Positions 16,523 to 25,839 of a stretch of DNA of 64,000 nt are shown here, in pieces. How positions within the stretch are numbered: the stretch's first letter is position 1; each line of letters opens with the position of its first letter. The position numbers were made by a program, and so were the translations under genes. The notes beneath the pieces are model-generated. The model was not told where the DNA came from, made no database searches, and saw only the letters and a list, made by a program, of their open reading frames with translations. Origin of the DNA: Streptomyces sp. NRRL WC-3742 (GTDB lineage: Bacteria; Actinomycetota; Actinomycetes; Streptomycetales; Streptomycetaceae); contig NZ_JOCF01000003.1 of NCBI RefSeq assembly GCF_000720635.1, positions 124,001 to 188,000 on the forward strand. Direction: 5' to 3'.

Positions 16523-19500
16523 CGGTCGGTGCCAGCTCCTTCGCCGTCTCTCCCGACAGCCGGATCTCCCAACAGGCGTTCGGTGTGCGCGAGTGCCACG
16601 AGGTGCCCCTTCCCGGCGAACTGGCGGCGGGCGACCCCCAGCGCGCCACGGGCCCGCTCGGGCAGCCCCGCCGCGGCCCTGGCACAGGCCAGGTCCAGGC
16701 AGGCGGTGCCCCGGTCGGCGGGCGAGTCCGTCCGGTAGGCGAACAGCACCGCCCGGCGGGCCAGCGCCAGGGCCTCGCCGTGCTCGCCGCGCAGCGCCCG
16801 TATCCTGGCCCGCACCCCGCAGGAGTCGGCCTGCACGCCCGGCTGCCCCTCGGGCACCGCGAGGTCCTCGACCAGCGCCGCCGCGGCCGGCCAGTCACCG
16901 TCCGCCAGGTGGAGGCGGGCCAGTTCGAGCGAGCAGGTGCGGACCAGTTCCGGCGCCCGGAGCGCACGGGCCGCCTCCAGGGCCTCGCCCAGTGCCTCAC
17001 GGGCCCGGGGCCGCCGGTCGGCCAGGACGGCGAGCATCCCGTCGAGCAGCGGCCCGAACACCCGGCCCTCGGCGTGCGCCAGGGCGGCCATCGCCTGCCG
17101 GGTGGCGGCCAGGCTCTCGGCCGCGAGGTCGTCGCGGCCCCGCAGCGCGTGCAGCACGGTGAGCGGAAAGCCCAGGGTGCCGCGTACGGCGGGCCGGTCG
17201 GCGCCGTGGGCCGCCAGCAGCGCCTGGCAGCGGGCCACCGCGGAGTCGGCGGGTTCCGGGCCCCGCCAGAGCGAGAGGCCCGTCGCACCCAGGGTGTTGG
17301 CGAGTTCCCGGTCGGCCCCGACGGCGAGCGAGTGGGTCAGCGCCAGGCCCAGCGTCCGCAGCGCCTCGGCATGGCGGCCGCGCCGCCGGCAGCACCCCGC
17401 GAGCACCAGCCGGCTCCGGGCCAGGCCCAGCTGGTCGCCGGCGGACTCGAACACGGGAAGCGCCACGGCCGCCGCGTGCTCGAGCGCCGCCTCGTCGGAG
17501 GCGGAGGCGGCCAGGTGCAGCCTGGCGTGGGCGGCGGTGGCGGCCGCCCCTGCCGTGTCGGCCTCGGCGGCCGCCCGGGTGAGCAGGTCGCGGGCCTGAA
17601 CCGGCCGCCCCAGGGTGAGCAGCACCTCGCCCAGCCGCTGCAGGAGCTCGGGGCGGCCCTCGTCGCCGGGGGCGGTGAGCTCGGCGGCCCGTTCGAACAG
17701 GGTCAGCGCCCAGGGCAGGTCCACCCGGTCCAGCGCGCCCGACCCCGCCCTGACCAGGTGCCGCACGGCACGCTCGCGCAGCCGCAGACCGTGCTCGTCC
17801 AGCCGGACGACCGCGCTGCGGTAGCGGTACGCCTGCTCGAAGTGGGTGCCGATCAGGGCGTCCGGCCGGCCCGTCCGCACCAGGAATCCGGCGTACCGCT
17901 CGTGGAGTTCGCCGCGTCGCAGCTTGGTCAGCCCCTCGTAGGCCACCCGCCGGGTGACCCCGTTGACGAAGCAGTAGGCCGCGCTCGCCCCGAACGGTCG
18001 GCGCACCGGCCGCACCAGCCCCCGCCGCGACAGCGTCCGCAGCACCGCCGCGCGGCCCTGCTCACCGTCCTGCTCGCCGTCCTGCTTGCCGTCCTCCGTC
18101 GGCGCCGTCAGCTCCGTCAGCTCCGCCAGGTCGGCGGCGTCGAACTCGAGGCCCACCACGGACGCGTGCCGCAGGACGGTGCGCTCGGTCTCGGCCAGCC
18201 GGTCGATCCGGGCCGCCAGCAGCGACTGGAGCGTGGGCGGCAGCTCCCGGATGCCGCCGGTCTCCTCGACGGTGGCGGCCAGCTGCTCCAGGTAGAGCGG
18301 GTTGCCGTCCGCCTGGGCGACGATCTGTTCCGTCGCGCCGCCGTCGTGCAGCGCCAGGTCGACGAGGTGGGCCGCCAGCACGGTGGAGTCCGCGGCGGAC
18401 AGGCCCGTGAGCGTGACCGTGGTCGAGTTGGCGCGGCCGGTACCCCAGCCGGGGCAACTGTCGATCAGCTCGGGCCGGGCCAGGCAGAGCAGCAGGACCG
18501 GAAGCCGGCGCGTCTCCTCCACCAGCCGCTCCAGCAGGCCCAGCAGCGGCTGCTCGGCCTGGTGCAGGTCGTCCAGCACCAGCAGGACCGGGTGCGTGGC
18601 GGTGAGCTCGGTCAGCACATGGGCGAGCGCGGCGCAGGTGGCGTCCACGGACGGGGCCGGGGTGCCGTCCAGCAGCAGGCCCGTCCGCAGCAGCCCGATC
18701 GCGTCGGCGGCGCCGCTGGTGAGCGCCCCCTGCTCCGCCCGCGACAGCTCGGCGATCAGCGGGTCCAGGCATTCGGCCAGGGCGTGCAGCGAGCCGCCGG
18801 TACCGGGCGCCCGGCACCGGCCCGCGCCCACCGGGCGGTCGCAGCGGCGGAGCCACTCCTCGACCAGCCGGGACTTCCCGATGCCCGCCTCGCCCAGCAG
18901 GGTCAGCACGTGCACGTCGCGTTCCTCCACCACCCGCAGCCAGGCCAGGTCGAGTTCGCTCAGGTACCGCTCGCGTCCCACGAAGGGCACGTCCGGGCGG
19001 CGGGCCTGCCCCGGACTCGGCTCCGCCACGTCCACCAGCAGCCCGGCCTCCACCTCCTGGGCCACGCCCTTCAGCCTCAGCGGGCCGACCCGTTCGACGG
19101 TGAGGCCCGGTTCGGCGGCGCGCCAGGTCTGCGCGCTGAGCAGCACCGTCCCCGGGTCGGCCGCCGCCTGCAGCCGGGCGGCGATGTTGACCACCTCGCC
19201 GGAGACCAGGGCCTGACGGCTCGTCGGATCAGCCGTGGTGACCACCTCGCCGGTGTGCACCCCGATCCGTACCCCGAGCCGCACCCCGTGGTCCCGCTCC
19301 AGCTCCGCGTTGAGCCCGTCCAGTGCGGCCGGCATGGACCGGGCCGCCGCCAGCGCCCGGTGGGCGTCGTCCTCCCGGGTGGCGGTGAGGCCGAAGACCG
19401 CCATCACGGCGTCGCCGATGAACTTCTCCACGATCCCGCCGTGCTCCTCGATCCGCTGCTCCATCAGCGCGTAGTAGCGCAGCAGGATGGCGCGCAGCAG

Positions 19501-19674
19501 TTCGACGTCCAGCAGGCCGGAGAGCCGGGTCGAGCCGACCAGGTCGCAGAAGAGCACCGTGACGATCCGGCGCTCCTCGGCGGCCTGCTCCCCACGTACG
19601 GCCGTGGGGGCGCCGCACCGGGCGCAGAACCGCGCCCCGGCCGGGGGCCGGACGGCGCACGAGGGGCAGCTCAC
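16519..19674 (-). CDS. Zinc-ribbon/class III cyclase/AAA/TPR regulatory protein
   Basis: The product has 1051 residues. A CxxC...CxxC zinc ribbon (CPSCAVRPP, FCARCGAPT) is followed by a class III nucleotide cyclase homology domain (residues 38-215: VTVLFCDLVGSTRLSG, IVEKFIGDAVMAVFG, VRIGVHTGEV), an AAA ATPase with Walker A GEAGIGKS near 260 and VLLVLDDLHQAEQ, and about 500 residues of TPR-like helices. This plan is known for large signal-responsive regulators; whether the cyclase makes cAMP is not settled. The GTG at 19674 has GGGAGG upstream and lies 16 bp after precursor 2, so the two share a transcript. Confidence 0.9.
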   Translation of the reverse strand: MSCPSCAVRPPAGARFCARCGAPTAVRGEQAAEERRIVTVLFCDLVGSTRLSGLLDVELLRAILLRYYALMEQRIEEHGGIVEKFIGDAVMAVFGLTATREDDAHRALAAARSMPAALDGLNAELERDHGVRLGVRIGVHTGEVVTTADPTSRQALVSGEVVNIAARLQAAADPGTVLLSAQTWRAAEPGLTVERVGPLRLKGVAQEVEAGLLVDVAEPSPGQARRPDVPFVGRERYLSELDLAWLRVVEERDVHVLTLLGEAGIGKSRLVEEWLRRCDRPVGAGRCRAPGTGGSLHALAECLDPLIAELSRAEQGALTSGAADAIGLLRTGLLLDGTPAPSVDATCAALAHVLTELTATHPVLLVLDDLHQAEQPLLGLLERLVEETRRLPVLLLCLARPELIDSCPGWGTGRANSTTVTLTGLSAADSTVLAAHLVDLALHDGGATEQIVAQADGNPLYLEQLAATVEETGGIRELPPTLQSLLAARIDRLAETERTVLRHASVVGLEFDAADLAELTELTAPTEDGKQDGEQDGEQGRAAVLRTLSRRGLVRPVRRPFGASAAYCFVNGVTRRVAYEGLTKLRRGELHERYAGFLVRTGRPDALIGTHFEQAYRYRSAVVRLDEHGLRLRERAVRHLVRAGSGALDRVDLPWALTLFERAAELTAPGDEGRPELLQRLGEVLLTLGRPVQARDLLTRAAAEADTAGAAATAAHARLHLAASASDEAALEHAAAVALPVFESAGDQLGLARSRLVLAGCCRRRGRHAEALRTLGLALTHSLAVGADRELANTLGATGLSLWRGPEPADSAVARCQALLAAHGADRPAVRGTLGFPLTVLHALRGRDDLAAESLAATRQAMAALAHAEGRVFGPLLDGMLAVLADRRPRAREALGEALEAARALRAPELVRTCSLELARLHLADGDWPAAAALVEDLAVPEGQPGVQADSCGVRARIRALRGEHGEALALARRAVLFAYRTDSPADRGTACLDLACARAAAGLPERARGALGVARRQFAGKGHLVALAHTERLLGDPAVGRDGEGAGTDR

Positions 19675-19690
19675 GTTCCCGCCTCCCCGG

Positions 19691-19885
19691 TCATGCCGAC
19701 ATGTCGCCTATGCACCAGGGCCGTTCGCCGTCGTCCTCCGCCGAGTGCAGCACCACCTCGGGCTCCTCGGGGTCGGCGATCGGCTCCGCAGGCTCCGTCG
19801 TGCCGTCGCCGGGTTGCCCGGCGGATGCCTGCTCGGCCGATGCGTGATCGACGGATGTCTGATCGGCGGATGTCTGCTCGGTCAC
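19691..19885 (-). CDS. Putative RiPP precursor peptide 2
   Basis: The peptide is 64 residues from the GTG at 19885; AAAGGGGG lies about a dozen bases upstream. An acidic Ser/Thr/Glu/Pro-rich leader (residues 1-43) precedes the end block VVLHSAEDDGERPWCIGDM (44-62), closed by Ser-Ala. His47-Ser-Ala-x-Asp and Cys58 match both repeats of precursor 1, which strongly suggests that one enzyme set handles both. Trp57-Cys58 is a plausible radical SAM target. It is first in the minus-strand operon with the cyclase/AAA, subtilase and GAF genes, and divergent from the radical SAM gene. The product class is unknown to me. Confidence 0.75.
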   Translation of the reverse strand: MTEQTSADQTSVDHASAEQASAGQPGDGTTEPAEPIADPEEPEVVLHSAEDDGERPWCIGDMSA

Positions 19886-19935
19886 CTCGATCAGCCCCCT
19901 TTCTGACACGACACTAGGGCGCCTCAGTTGAGCTT

Positions 19936-19953
19936 CGGTTTGCGTCCGGTATG
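19936..19953 (+). promoter_or_regulatory. SARP-type direct repeat, radical SAM side
   Basis: CGGTTTGCGTCCGGTATG consists of heptamers CGGTTTG and CGGTATG with 4 bases between (11-bp period). It points to the radical SAM gene, whose ATG is 121 bp downstream. Confidence 0.7.
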
Positions 19954-20005
19954 CCGTCGACGCCATCCGGGGCGATCACGGTGGAAGCCCGCGGTCAACC
20001 TGCCG

Positions 20006-20023
20006 CATACCGGCGGCAAACCG
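20006..20023 (-). promoter_or_regulatory. SARP-type direct repeat, precursor 2 side
   Basis: On the minus strand CGGTTTGCCGCCGGTATG has the same two heptamers and spacing as the plus-strand copy. It points to precursor 2, whose GTG is 120 bp downstream. The two boxes form a symmetric divergent control region. Confidence 0.7.
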
Positions 20024-20074
20024 CCGCTGCCTACCCTCGCGCTGTACTGCGGACCCCCGACCGAGGGAGAAACG

Positions 20075-21259
20075 ATGATCGGCACCAGGCTGGACGAGGC
20101 CGACTCGCCGCGGCTGATCAGGACCGACCGCGGCTGGTGGTTCATCGGCAACCGCACCTGGACCCTGCTCAAGCCCGAGCACGTCAGGCCCGACGGCTCG
20201 CTCCGGCCGGACGTCGACGGATTCCTACGCAGCGAGGGCGCCTACCGCGAGCGCACCGCGAAGTCCTTCTCGCTCACCGTCCTGACCAGTACTGCCTGCA
20301 ACCTCGGCTGCGGGTACTGCTTCCAGAACACCGGCCAGGACCTGCAGGGCGGGCACCGGCCCCCGCGGATCGACAGGCGGCAGCTCGACTCCGCCACCAT
20401 CGACCGGATCGTCGGCTTCGCCGCCGGGCGGATGGCCGAGGCCGGGCTGGAGCGGCTCTACCTGCTGCTCTTCGGCGGCGAGCCGCTGCTCAATCCGGCC
20501 GGATGCCTCGAACTGCTGCGCCGCTGCCGGTCGTTGGGGCCGACGACCGCGGCGATGACCAGCAACGGGGTGCTGCTGCACCCGAGGCGCGCCGTCCAGC
20601 TGTACGAGGCGGGCCTGCGCACCGTACAGATCACCTTCGACGGGAGCCGGGAGGACCACGACGGCACCAGGGTCACCCACACCGGCGGCGGGACCTTCGA
20701 CCGCATCCTCGCCAACGTCGCCGCCGCGACCGAACGGACGGGCCTGCTCTGGAACTTCCGGGTCAACGTGTCGCACCACAACGTGGACCGGATCGGCGAG
20801 CTGTTCGGCCTGCTCGACGGCCGTACCGACCCGCGCCGCTGCACCTTCACCTTCGCCTGGGTCGGCGACTCCGGGGTCGGCTACCGCAACGACCTGGCGC
20901 AGGGCCGGGAGGTGGAGGACCGCTTCGTGGAGTGGACGATCGAGACCCTGGAACGCGGCTACCAGCTGGTCCGGCCCTCGATGCGCACCACCTGCCAGAT
21001 CTGCTCGACCCCCGGCGGCGCCCAGGGCGCGGTGGTCAACGCCGACGGCACCCTGTTCAGCAGCTGGCAGTCGGCGGGCAAGCCGGGCATGGAGGTCGGC
21101 CACATCGACCACGGCTACCTGGACCCGGACACCGTGCCCGACCGGTGGGTCACCTGCGGCTACGAGTACGAGCAGACCGACGCCGAGGTGATGAACCGGT
21201 TCCAGGACAACGTCGACGCGCGGATCCTGGACTACCTGCTGGCCAGCGGACGACTTTGA
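20075..21259 (+). CDS. Radical SAM/SPASM peptide-modifying enzyme
   Basis: The product has 394 residues. CxxxCxxC is at Cys75, Cys79 and Cys82 (CNLGCGYC), for the SAM-binding 4Fe-4S cluster, and LLLFGGEPLLNP supplies the GGEP motif. The C-terminal SPASM region has Cys residues in TTCQICSTPGG and WVTCGYE, for auxiliary clusters used by peptide maturases. It would form a C-C, thioether or related crosslink in the precursor peptides; which one cannot be read from sequence. The ATG at 20075 follows GAGGGAGA. It heads the plus-strand operon with the MFS pump and prolyl oligopeptidase. Confidence 0.93.
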   Translation: MIGTRLDEADSPRLIRTDRGWWFIGNRTWTLLKPEHVRPDGSLRPDVDGFLRSEGAYRERTAKSFSLTVLTSTACNLGCGYCFQNTGQDLQGGHRPPRIDRRQLDSATIDRIVGFAAGRMAEAGLERLYLLLFGGEPLLNPAGCLELLRRCRSLGPTTAAMTSNGVLLHPRRAVQLYEAGLRTVQITFDGSREDHDGTRVTHTGGGTFDRILANVAAATERTGLLWNFRVNVSHHNVDRIGELFGLLDGRTDPRRCTFTFAWVGDSGVGYRNDLAQGREVEDRFVEWTIETLERGYQLVRPSMRTTCQICSTPGGAQGAVVNADGTLFSSWQSAGKPGMEVGHIDHGYLDPDTVPDRWVTCGYEYEQTDAEVMNRFQDNVDARILDYLLASGRL

Positions 21260-21273
21260 CGGGGAGAGCGACC

Positions 21274-22599
21274 GTGACCGGAAGAGCGGCAGCGGGCGCG
21301 GGCCTGCGCAACCACGTGCTGCGGACCAACGCGAACCTGCGGCGGTCCTTCCTCGCCGACCTGACCTCCAATCTCGGTTCGGCGCTCTCCACCCTCGCCT
21401 ACCCGCTGCTCGTGCTGAGCCTGGGCGGCTCCGCCGTCCAGGCCGGTACGGTGGCCACCGTCTCGCTCGCCACCCGGCTCGGGCTCCGGCTGCCCGCCGG
21501 CAGCCTGGTCGACCGCTGGAACCGGCGGACGGTGATGCTCCTCGCCGACCTGGTGCGGTGCGTCGCGGTGGCCACCATCCCGCTGGTGGCGCTCTGGTCC
21601 GCCACGCCGTACTGGCAACTGCTGCTGGTGGCCGTGATCGAGGGTTCGGCCTCGGCGCTGTTCGGTCCGGCCAACTCGGTGCTCACCCGGGACATCGTGG
21701 CCCCGTCGGAACTCGCGGACGCGCTCGGCGTGAACCAGGCCATGCTCTCCGCCGTCAACCTGGCCGGTCCGGCGCTCGGCGGCGCCCTCTTCGCCGTGGA
21801 CCCGCTGCTGCCCTTCACCGTGGACGCGGCCAGCTACGCCCTCTCCGCGCTGCTGATCCGGCGGATCACCGTACGGCCGAGCGGGGTGGAGAGCGCCCCG
21901 ACCGACCTGGACGCCGCCGAACCCGGGGACCGGTCGGCGACAGCCGGGCTGCGCTGGCTGATCGCGCAGCGGGAACTGCTGGTCGTCCTGCTGTACGCGG
22001 CCGTCATCAACCTGGTCTCGGCCGCCATCGACGTGACGGTCATCCTGGACCTGCGGGCTGGCGGGGCGTCCGGATCGCTGATCGGGCCGATCCTGTCCTG
22101 TGCCGGGGCCGGCGGGATCATCGGGTCCCTGCTGTCCCCGTGGCTGGTGCGGAGGCTGAGCATGCGGGCCATCGTGCTCGGCATCGGCGTGGTGTGGACG
22201 GCCGTCCTCGCCGTGTTCGCGGTGGCCTTCCAGCCCGCCCTGGTCGCCGTCCTCCTCACCCTCCTGATGCTGCTCTCCCCGGCCGCCGGGGTCGTGGTCT
22301 TCAAGGCGCTGCTCGGGCAGACCCCGCGGCACCTGGTCGGCCGGGTGAGCGCCGCGACCAGCCTGCTGCTCAACGGGCTGGCCGCACTCGGCCCGGTCGC
22401 GGCCGGCTCGCTCTACCAGTCGCTCGGCGGTGCACCCGCCTGGGCGGCGCTCGCCCTGCTGACCGGCGCGGTCACGGCGGGCGGCTGGCTGCCCCTGCGA
22501 GCGGCCCGCCCACGGGGCGTCGCACCGGAGCCCGCCGTCGCGCCGGAATCCGCCGTCCTCGCCCACGCCGTCGAACCCACCGGATCGGAGCATGACTGA
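21274..22599 (+). CDS. MFS exporter
   Basis: The product has 441 residues with about 12 membrane helices, and motif A as GSLVDRWNRRTVM in the loop after helix 2. It looks like drug/peptide exporters of the MFS-3 type and probably exports the mature peptide and gives self-resistance (inference). The GTG at 21274 follows GGGGAGAG, 14 bases after the radical SAM stop; its end overlaps the prolyl oligopeptidase start by 8 bases. Confidence 0.9.
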   Translation: MTGRAAAGAGLRNHVLRTNANLRRSFLADLTSNLGSALSTLAYPLLVLSLGGSAVQAGTVATVSLATRLGLRLPAGSLVDRWNRRTVMLLADLVRCVAVATIPLVALWSATPYWQLLLVAVIEGSASALFGPANSVLTRDIVAPSELADALGVNQAMLSAVNLAGPALGGALFAVDPLLPFTVDAASYALSALLIRRITVRPSGVESAPTDLDAAEPGDRSATAGLRWLIAQRELLVVLLYAAVINLVSAAIDVTVILDLRAGGASGSLIGPILSCAGAGGIIGSLLSPWLVRRLSMRAIVLGIGVVWTAVLAVFAVAFQPALVAVLLTLLMLLSPAAGVVVFKALLGQTPRHLVGRVSAATSLLLNGLAALGPVAAGSLYQSLGGAPAWAALALLTGAVTAGGWLPLRAARPRGVAPEPAVAPESAVLAHAVEPTGSEHD

Positions 22600-24670
22600 C
22601 ATGACGTCAGATCCCTCGGGCCCCCCGGACCCCCCGGAGCCCCCGGACCCCTACCGCTGGCTGGAGGACGCCGACGATCCGGCGGTCCTGGAGTGGACGG
22701 CCAAGCAGGAGGCTTCCTACCGGGCCGCCGCCGACGGCTGGCCCGCCCGGGAGCGCTCGCGGGCCCGGCTGCGGGACCTCTACGCACGCCTCGGCGCACG
22801 CTCGGCCCCCCGGCCCGCAGGCGACCGGCTCTTCCTCACCCGGAACCGTCCGGGTGCCGACCACCCCGAGCTGGTGGTGGTCGAGCCCGACGGCACCGTC
22901 CGGGTGCTGGTCGATCCGGTGCGGGCCGACCCGAGCGGCACCACCACCCTGGAGGAGTGGGAACCGTCCTGGGACGGACGGCTGCTCAGCTACCAGCTGG
23001 CACCCGGCGGCACCGAGAACGCGGCCCTGCTCGTACTCGACGTGGACTCCGGACGGCCACTCGACGGCCCGATCGACCGCGTCCGCCGCAGCACGGTCGC
23101 CTGGCTGCCGGACGCCACCGGCTTCTACTACGTCCGCCGCCTGCACCCCGACCTGAACCCGGGAGAGGGCCAGTACCACCGGCGCGTCCGGCTGCACCGG
23201 ATCGGCACCGACCCGGAGCAGGACCCGGTGGTCTTCGGCGAGGGACGGGAGAAGACCCAGCACTACACCGTCCGGATCAGCCCCGACGGGCGGTGGCTCG
23301 CCGTCAGCGCCGCCGCCGGAACCGCACCCCGCCGGGACCTCTGGCTGGCCGACCTCACCGCCGGACCACCCGAAGCACCCCGGTGGCGCGCCGTGCAGGA
23401 GGGACTGGACGCCCGGACGGTCCTCCACCCGCGCACCGGGCCCGACGGCACCTGCCACCTCACCACCGACCTGGACGCCCCGCGCGGCCGGGTGGTCGTC
23501 ACCAGCCCCGGCCGCCCCACCCCCGACACCTGGACCGACCTGATCCCCGAGGACCCGCAGGCCGTCCTGGAGGACTTTGCCGTACTCGACGGACCGGAGC
23601 TCGCCCGACCGGTGATGCTGGTGGCCCGCACCCGGCACGCCGTCGGCGAGGTCACCGTGCACGACCTGGCCGACGGACGACCGCTCGGCCGGCTGCCCGT
23701 CCCGCCCTGCAGCAGCGTCGGCAAGCTCCGGGTCGCCGCCCGCGACGCGCACCGGGCCTGGTTCCTGTGCAGCGGCTTCGGCACCCCGCCGACGGCGCTG
23801 CGCTACGACGCGCGCACCGGGGCCCTCGACCCCTGGACCGCGGCGACCGAGCCGGACACCGGCCCCGCAGCGGTGACCACCCGCACCGTCCAGACCACCT
23901 ACACCTCCCCGGACGGCACCCGGGTACGGATGTTCGTCATCTCCCCGACCGGCACCCCCGACCGCCCCCGGCCCACCCTGCTCACCGGCTACGGCGGCTT
24001 CGGCCAGTCGATGACCCCTGTCTACTCCCCGGAAGCCGTCGCCTGGGTCCAGGCCGGCGGGGTCTACGCCGTCGCCAACCTTCGCGGCGGCGGCGAGGAG
24101 GGCGAGGACTGGCACCGCGCCGGCATGCTGGACCGGAAACAGAACACCTTCGACGACTTCCACGCCGCCGCCGACCACCTGGTCACGACCGGCTGGACCA
24201 CCAGGGACCGACTCGGCATCTGGGGCGCCTCCAACGGCGGGCTGCTCGTCGGCGCGGCCCTCACCCAACGGCCCGACGGCTGCGCGGCCGCCGTCTGCAT
24301 GGCACCCCTGCTCGACATGGCCCGCTACGAACTCTCCGGCCTCGGCCCCAGCTGGGTCGGCGAGTACGGCAGCGCCTCCGACCCCGAGCAACTGCGCCGG
24401 CTGCTCTCCTACTCGCCCTACCACCGGGTCCGCCCCGACACCGCCTACCCCGCCGTCCTGTTCGCCGTCTTCGACGGCGACAGCCGGGTCGACCCCCTGC
24501 ACGCCCGCAAGATGTGCGCCGCCCTCCAGGCCGCGACCAGCAGCGGCCAACCCGTCCTGTTCCGCCTCGAACGCGGCGCCGGCCACGGCGCCCGCTCGAT
24601 CACCCGCCTGACGGACCTCTTCGCGGACATGCTCGCCTTCTTCGCCGACCGCCTGGGCCTGCCCCTCTGA
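22592..24670 (+). CDS. Prolyl oligopeptidase (S9A family)
   Basis: The product has 692 residues. An N-terminal beta-propeller (about 75-420) caps an alpha/beta-hydrolase domain with Ser547 (WGASNGGLL), Asp634 ([12 protein letters not shown]) and His665 (GAGHGARS). No signal peptide is seen, so it is cytosolic. S9A enzymes cleave after Pro in short peptides and are known to remove leaders in some class III lanthipeptide and cyclic-peptide pathways. Precursor 2 is Pro-rich before its core-like end, which suits such a role here. The start overlaps the MFS gene; an ATG at 22601 is an alternative. Confidence 0.93.
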   Translation: MTDMTSDPSGPPDPPEPPDPYRWLEDADDPAVLEWTAKQEASYRAAADGWPARERSRARLRDLYARLGARSAPRPAGDRLFLTRNRPGADHPELVVVEPDGTVRVLVDPVRADPSGTTTLEEWEPSWDGRLLSYQLAPGGTENAALLVLDVDSGRPLDGPIDRVRRSTVAWLPDATGFYYVRRLHPDLNPGEGQYHRRVRLHRIGTDPEQDPVVFGEGREKTQHYTVRISPDGRWLAVSAAAGTAPRRDLWLADLTAGPPEAPRWRAVQEGLDARTVLHPRTGPDGTCHLTTDLDAPRGRVVVTSPGRPTPDTWTDLIPEDPQAVLEDFAVLDGPELARPVMLVARTRHAVGEVTVHDLADGRPLGRLPVPPCSSVGKLRVAARDAHRAWFLCSGFGTPPTALRYDARTGALDPWTAATEPDTGPAAVTTRTVQTTYTSPDGTRVRMFVISPTGTPDRPRPTLLTGYGGFGQSMTPVYSPEAVAWVQAGGVYAVANLRGGGEEGEDWHRAGMLDRKQNTFDDFHAAADHLVTTGWTTRDRLGIWGASNGGLLVGAALTQRPDGCAAAVCMAPLLDMARYELSGLGPSWVGEYGSASDPEQLRRLLSYSPYHRVRPDTAYPAVLFAVFDGDSRVDPLHARKMCAALQAATSSGQPVLFRLERGAGHGARSITRLTDLFADMLAFFADRLGLPL

Positions 24671-24715
24671 CGGCGCGGTGGCGCTGGTCCGAGGCGCCGT
24701 CGAGATCCTCACCGG

Positions 24716-25723
24716 TCATGAGGAGCCGCCGCCGCCCGGGGGCGAGGGGTTCTGGGCGGAGGGGTCCTGGGGGGCGGAGCCGTGGGCGAGGTCGAGGCCG
24801 AGGCGGGTCGGGTGGTGGTGGACGGACTGGCCGTTGCGGGTGGTGGTGATGAGCCCGGAGTCGCGGAGGACGGCCGCGTGGCGCGACGCGGCTGCCACGG
24901 AGACGCCAAGGGTGGCCGCGAGCCGGCTGGTGGTCAGGGCCGGTGTCCTGACCACGGCGACCAGTGCCGCCGCCCTGGTCGAGCCCATGAGGCACTCCAG
25001 GGCCTGGGGCGGGGTGCGGAGTTCCGGGTCCCGGGTGAGGGGGGTTGTGGCCGCCGGGTAGCTGATGATCACCTCGTCGGAGAGCGGGTTGAAGCTGATC
25101 CGGGTGGCGAGGGCGGAGGGCTGGAGGATCAGGGGCCGTCCTTCGAGGGACTCCGCGGCCTCGACGTTGGTGTTCAGCCGCAGCACCCGGCCGTCCCAGT
25201 GGACCGACGGGTGCAGGCGGTTGAGGAGCTCGCCGGGGCCGCCGACGGCGGCGCGGGTCAGGGCCCCGGCGGACGCCGTCGCGACGACGGAGGTGACGCG
25301 CCGCCGGTACGGGTCCAGCGCGGTGGCGCGCAGGCCGGTGAGGATCCGGGTCAGGTCGGAGACCGCGCGGGGGTGGCCGTCGGCGAGCCCCCGGGTGAAG
25401 GGGGTCAGGGCGCCGGACCGGGCGAGGTCCCGCAGGTGGGCCACCGCGGGCGGCGACTGCGGATCGATCGCGGCCGGTACGGGCAGGGTCGCCTCCTCGA
25501 AGAAGGCCGGCAGGTACAGCTCGGTGTACAGGTCGAACAGCCTGCCGTGCCGCGGGTTCCAGGTGCGGGCGACGTCGCGGCGCCACGCCGTGAGGTGCCT
25601 GTTCGGTGCCGGCAAGGCCAAGTACTGTCCGGCCAGGGCGAGTTCGTATCCGAGGTCGGGCGTGTCGGCGACCCGTATCCGGTCGAGGTCGTCGGGCGTC
25701 AGACGAATCCGTATCAACGGCAT
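24716..25723 (-). CDS. ArsR-like winged-helix transcriptional regulator
   Basis: The product has 335 residues. A large N-terminal part of unknown fold (1-240, with RHGRLFDLYTELYLPAFFEE) is followed by a winged helix at about 250-325 (TTSRLAATLGVSVAAASRHA, then AVLRDSGLITTTRNGQSVHH). This two-part plan is common in Streptomyces helix-turn-helix proteins annotated as ArsR-like. The ATG at 25723 directly begins the conserved part. Its gene is convergent with the prolyl oligopeptidase gene; a weak 8-bp hairpin (24669-24676 with 24694-24701) lies between. It is probably not part of the peptide locus. Confidence 0.85.
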   Translation of the reverse strand: MPLIRIRLTPDDLDRIRVADTPDLGYELALAGQYLALPAPNRHLTAWRRDVARTWNPRHGRLFDLYTELYLPAFFEEATLPVPAAIDPQSPPAVAHLRDLARSGALTPFTRGLADGHPRAVSDLTRILTGLRATALDPYRRRVTSVVATASAGALTRAAVGGPGELLNRLHPSVHWDGRVLRLNTNVEAAESLEGRPLILQPSALATRISFNPLSDEVIISYPAATTPLTRDPELRTPPQALECLMGSTRAAALVAVVRTPALTTSRLAATLGVSVAAASRHAAVLRDSGLITTTRNGQSVHHHPTRLGLDLAHGSAPQDPSAQNPSPPGGGGSS

Positions 25724-25839
25724 CCCCCCGTCGCGGGACCTTTGCGTCGGTGTGCAAAAGCCTAGCCGCCGGGGTGCGGGTCGTCGATCGTTGGTGCGTC
25801 CGAAGCAAGAAGTCGTTTCCGTACAGGGGGTACCAGCCC

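Noticed and set aside
16501..19917. Plus-strand 1138-codon open frame
   Set aside because: It is the shadow of the cyclase/AAA gene, rich in Gln, Gly and Arg, without motifs.
19946..20013. 9-bp inverted repeat with a 50-bp spacer as one palindromic operator
   Set aside because: The arms are better explained as the last heptamers of two oppositely directed SARP-type boxes.
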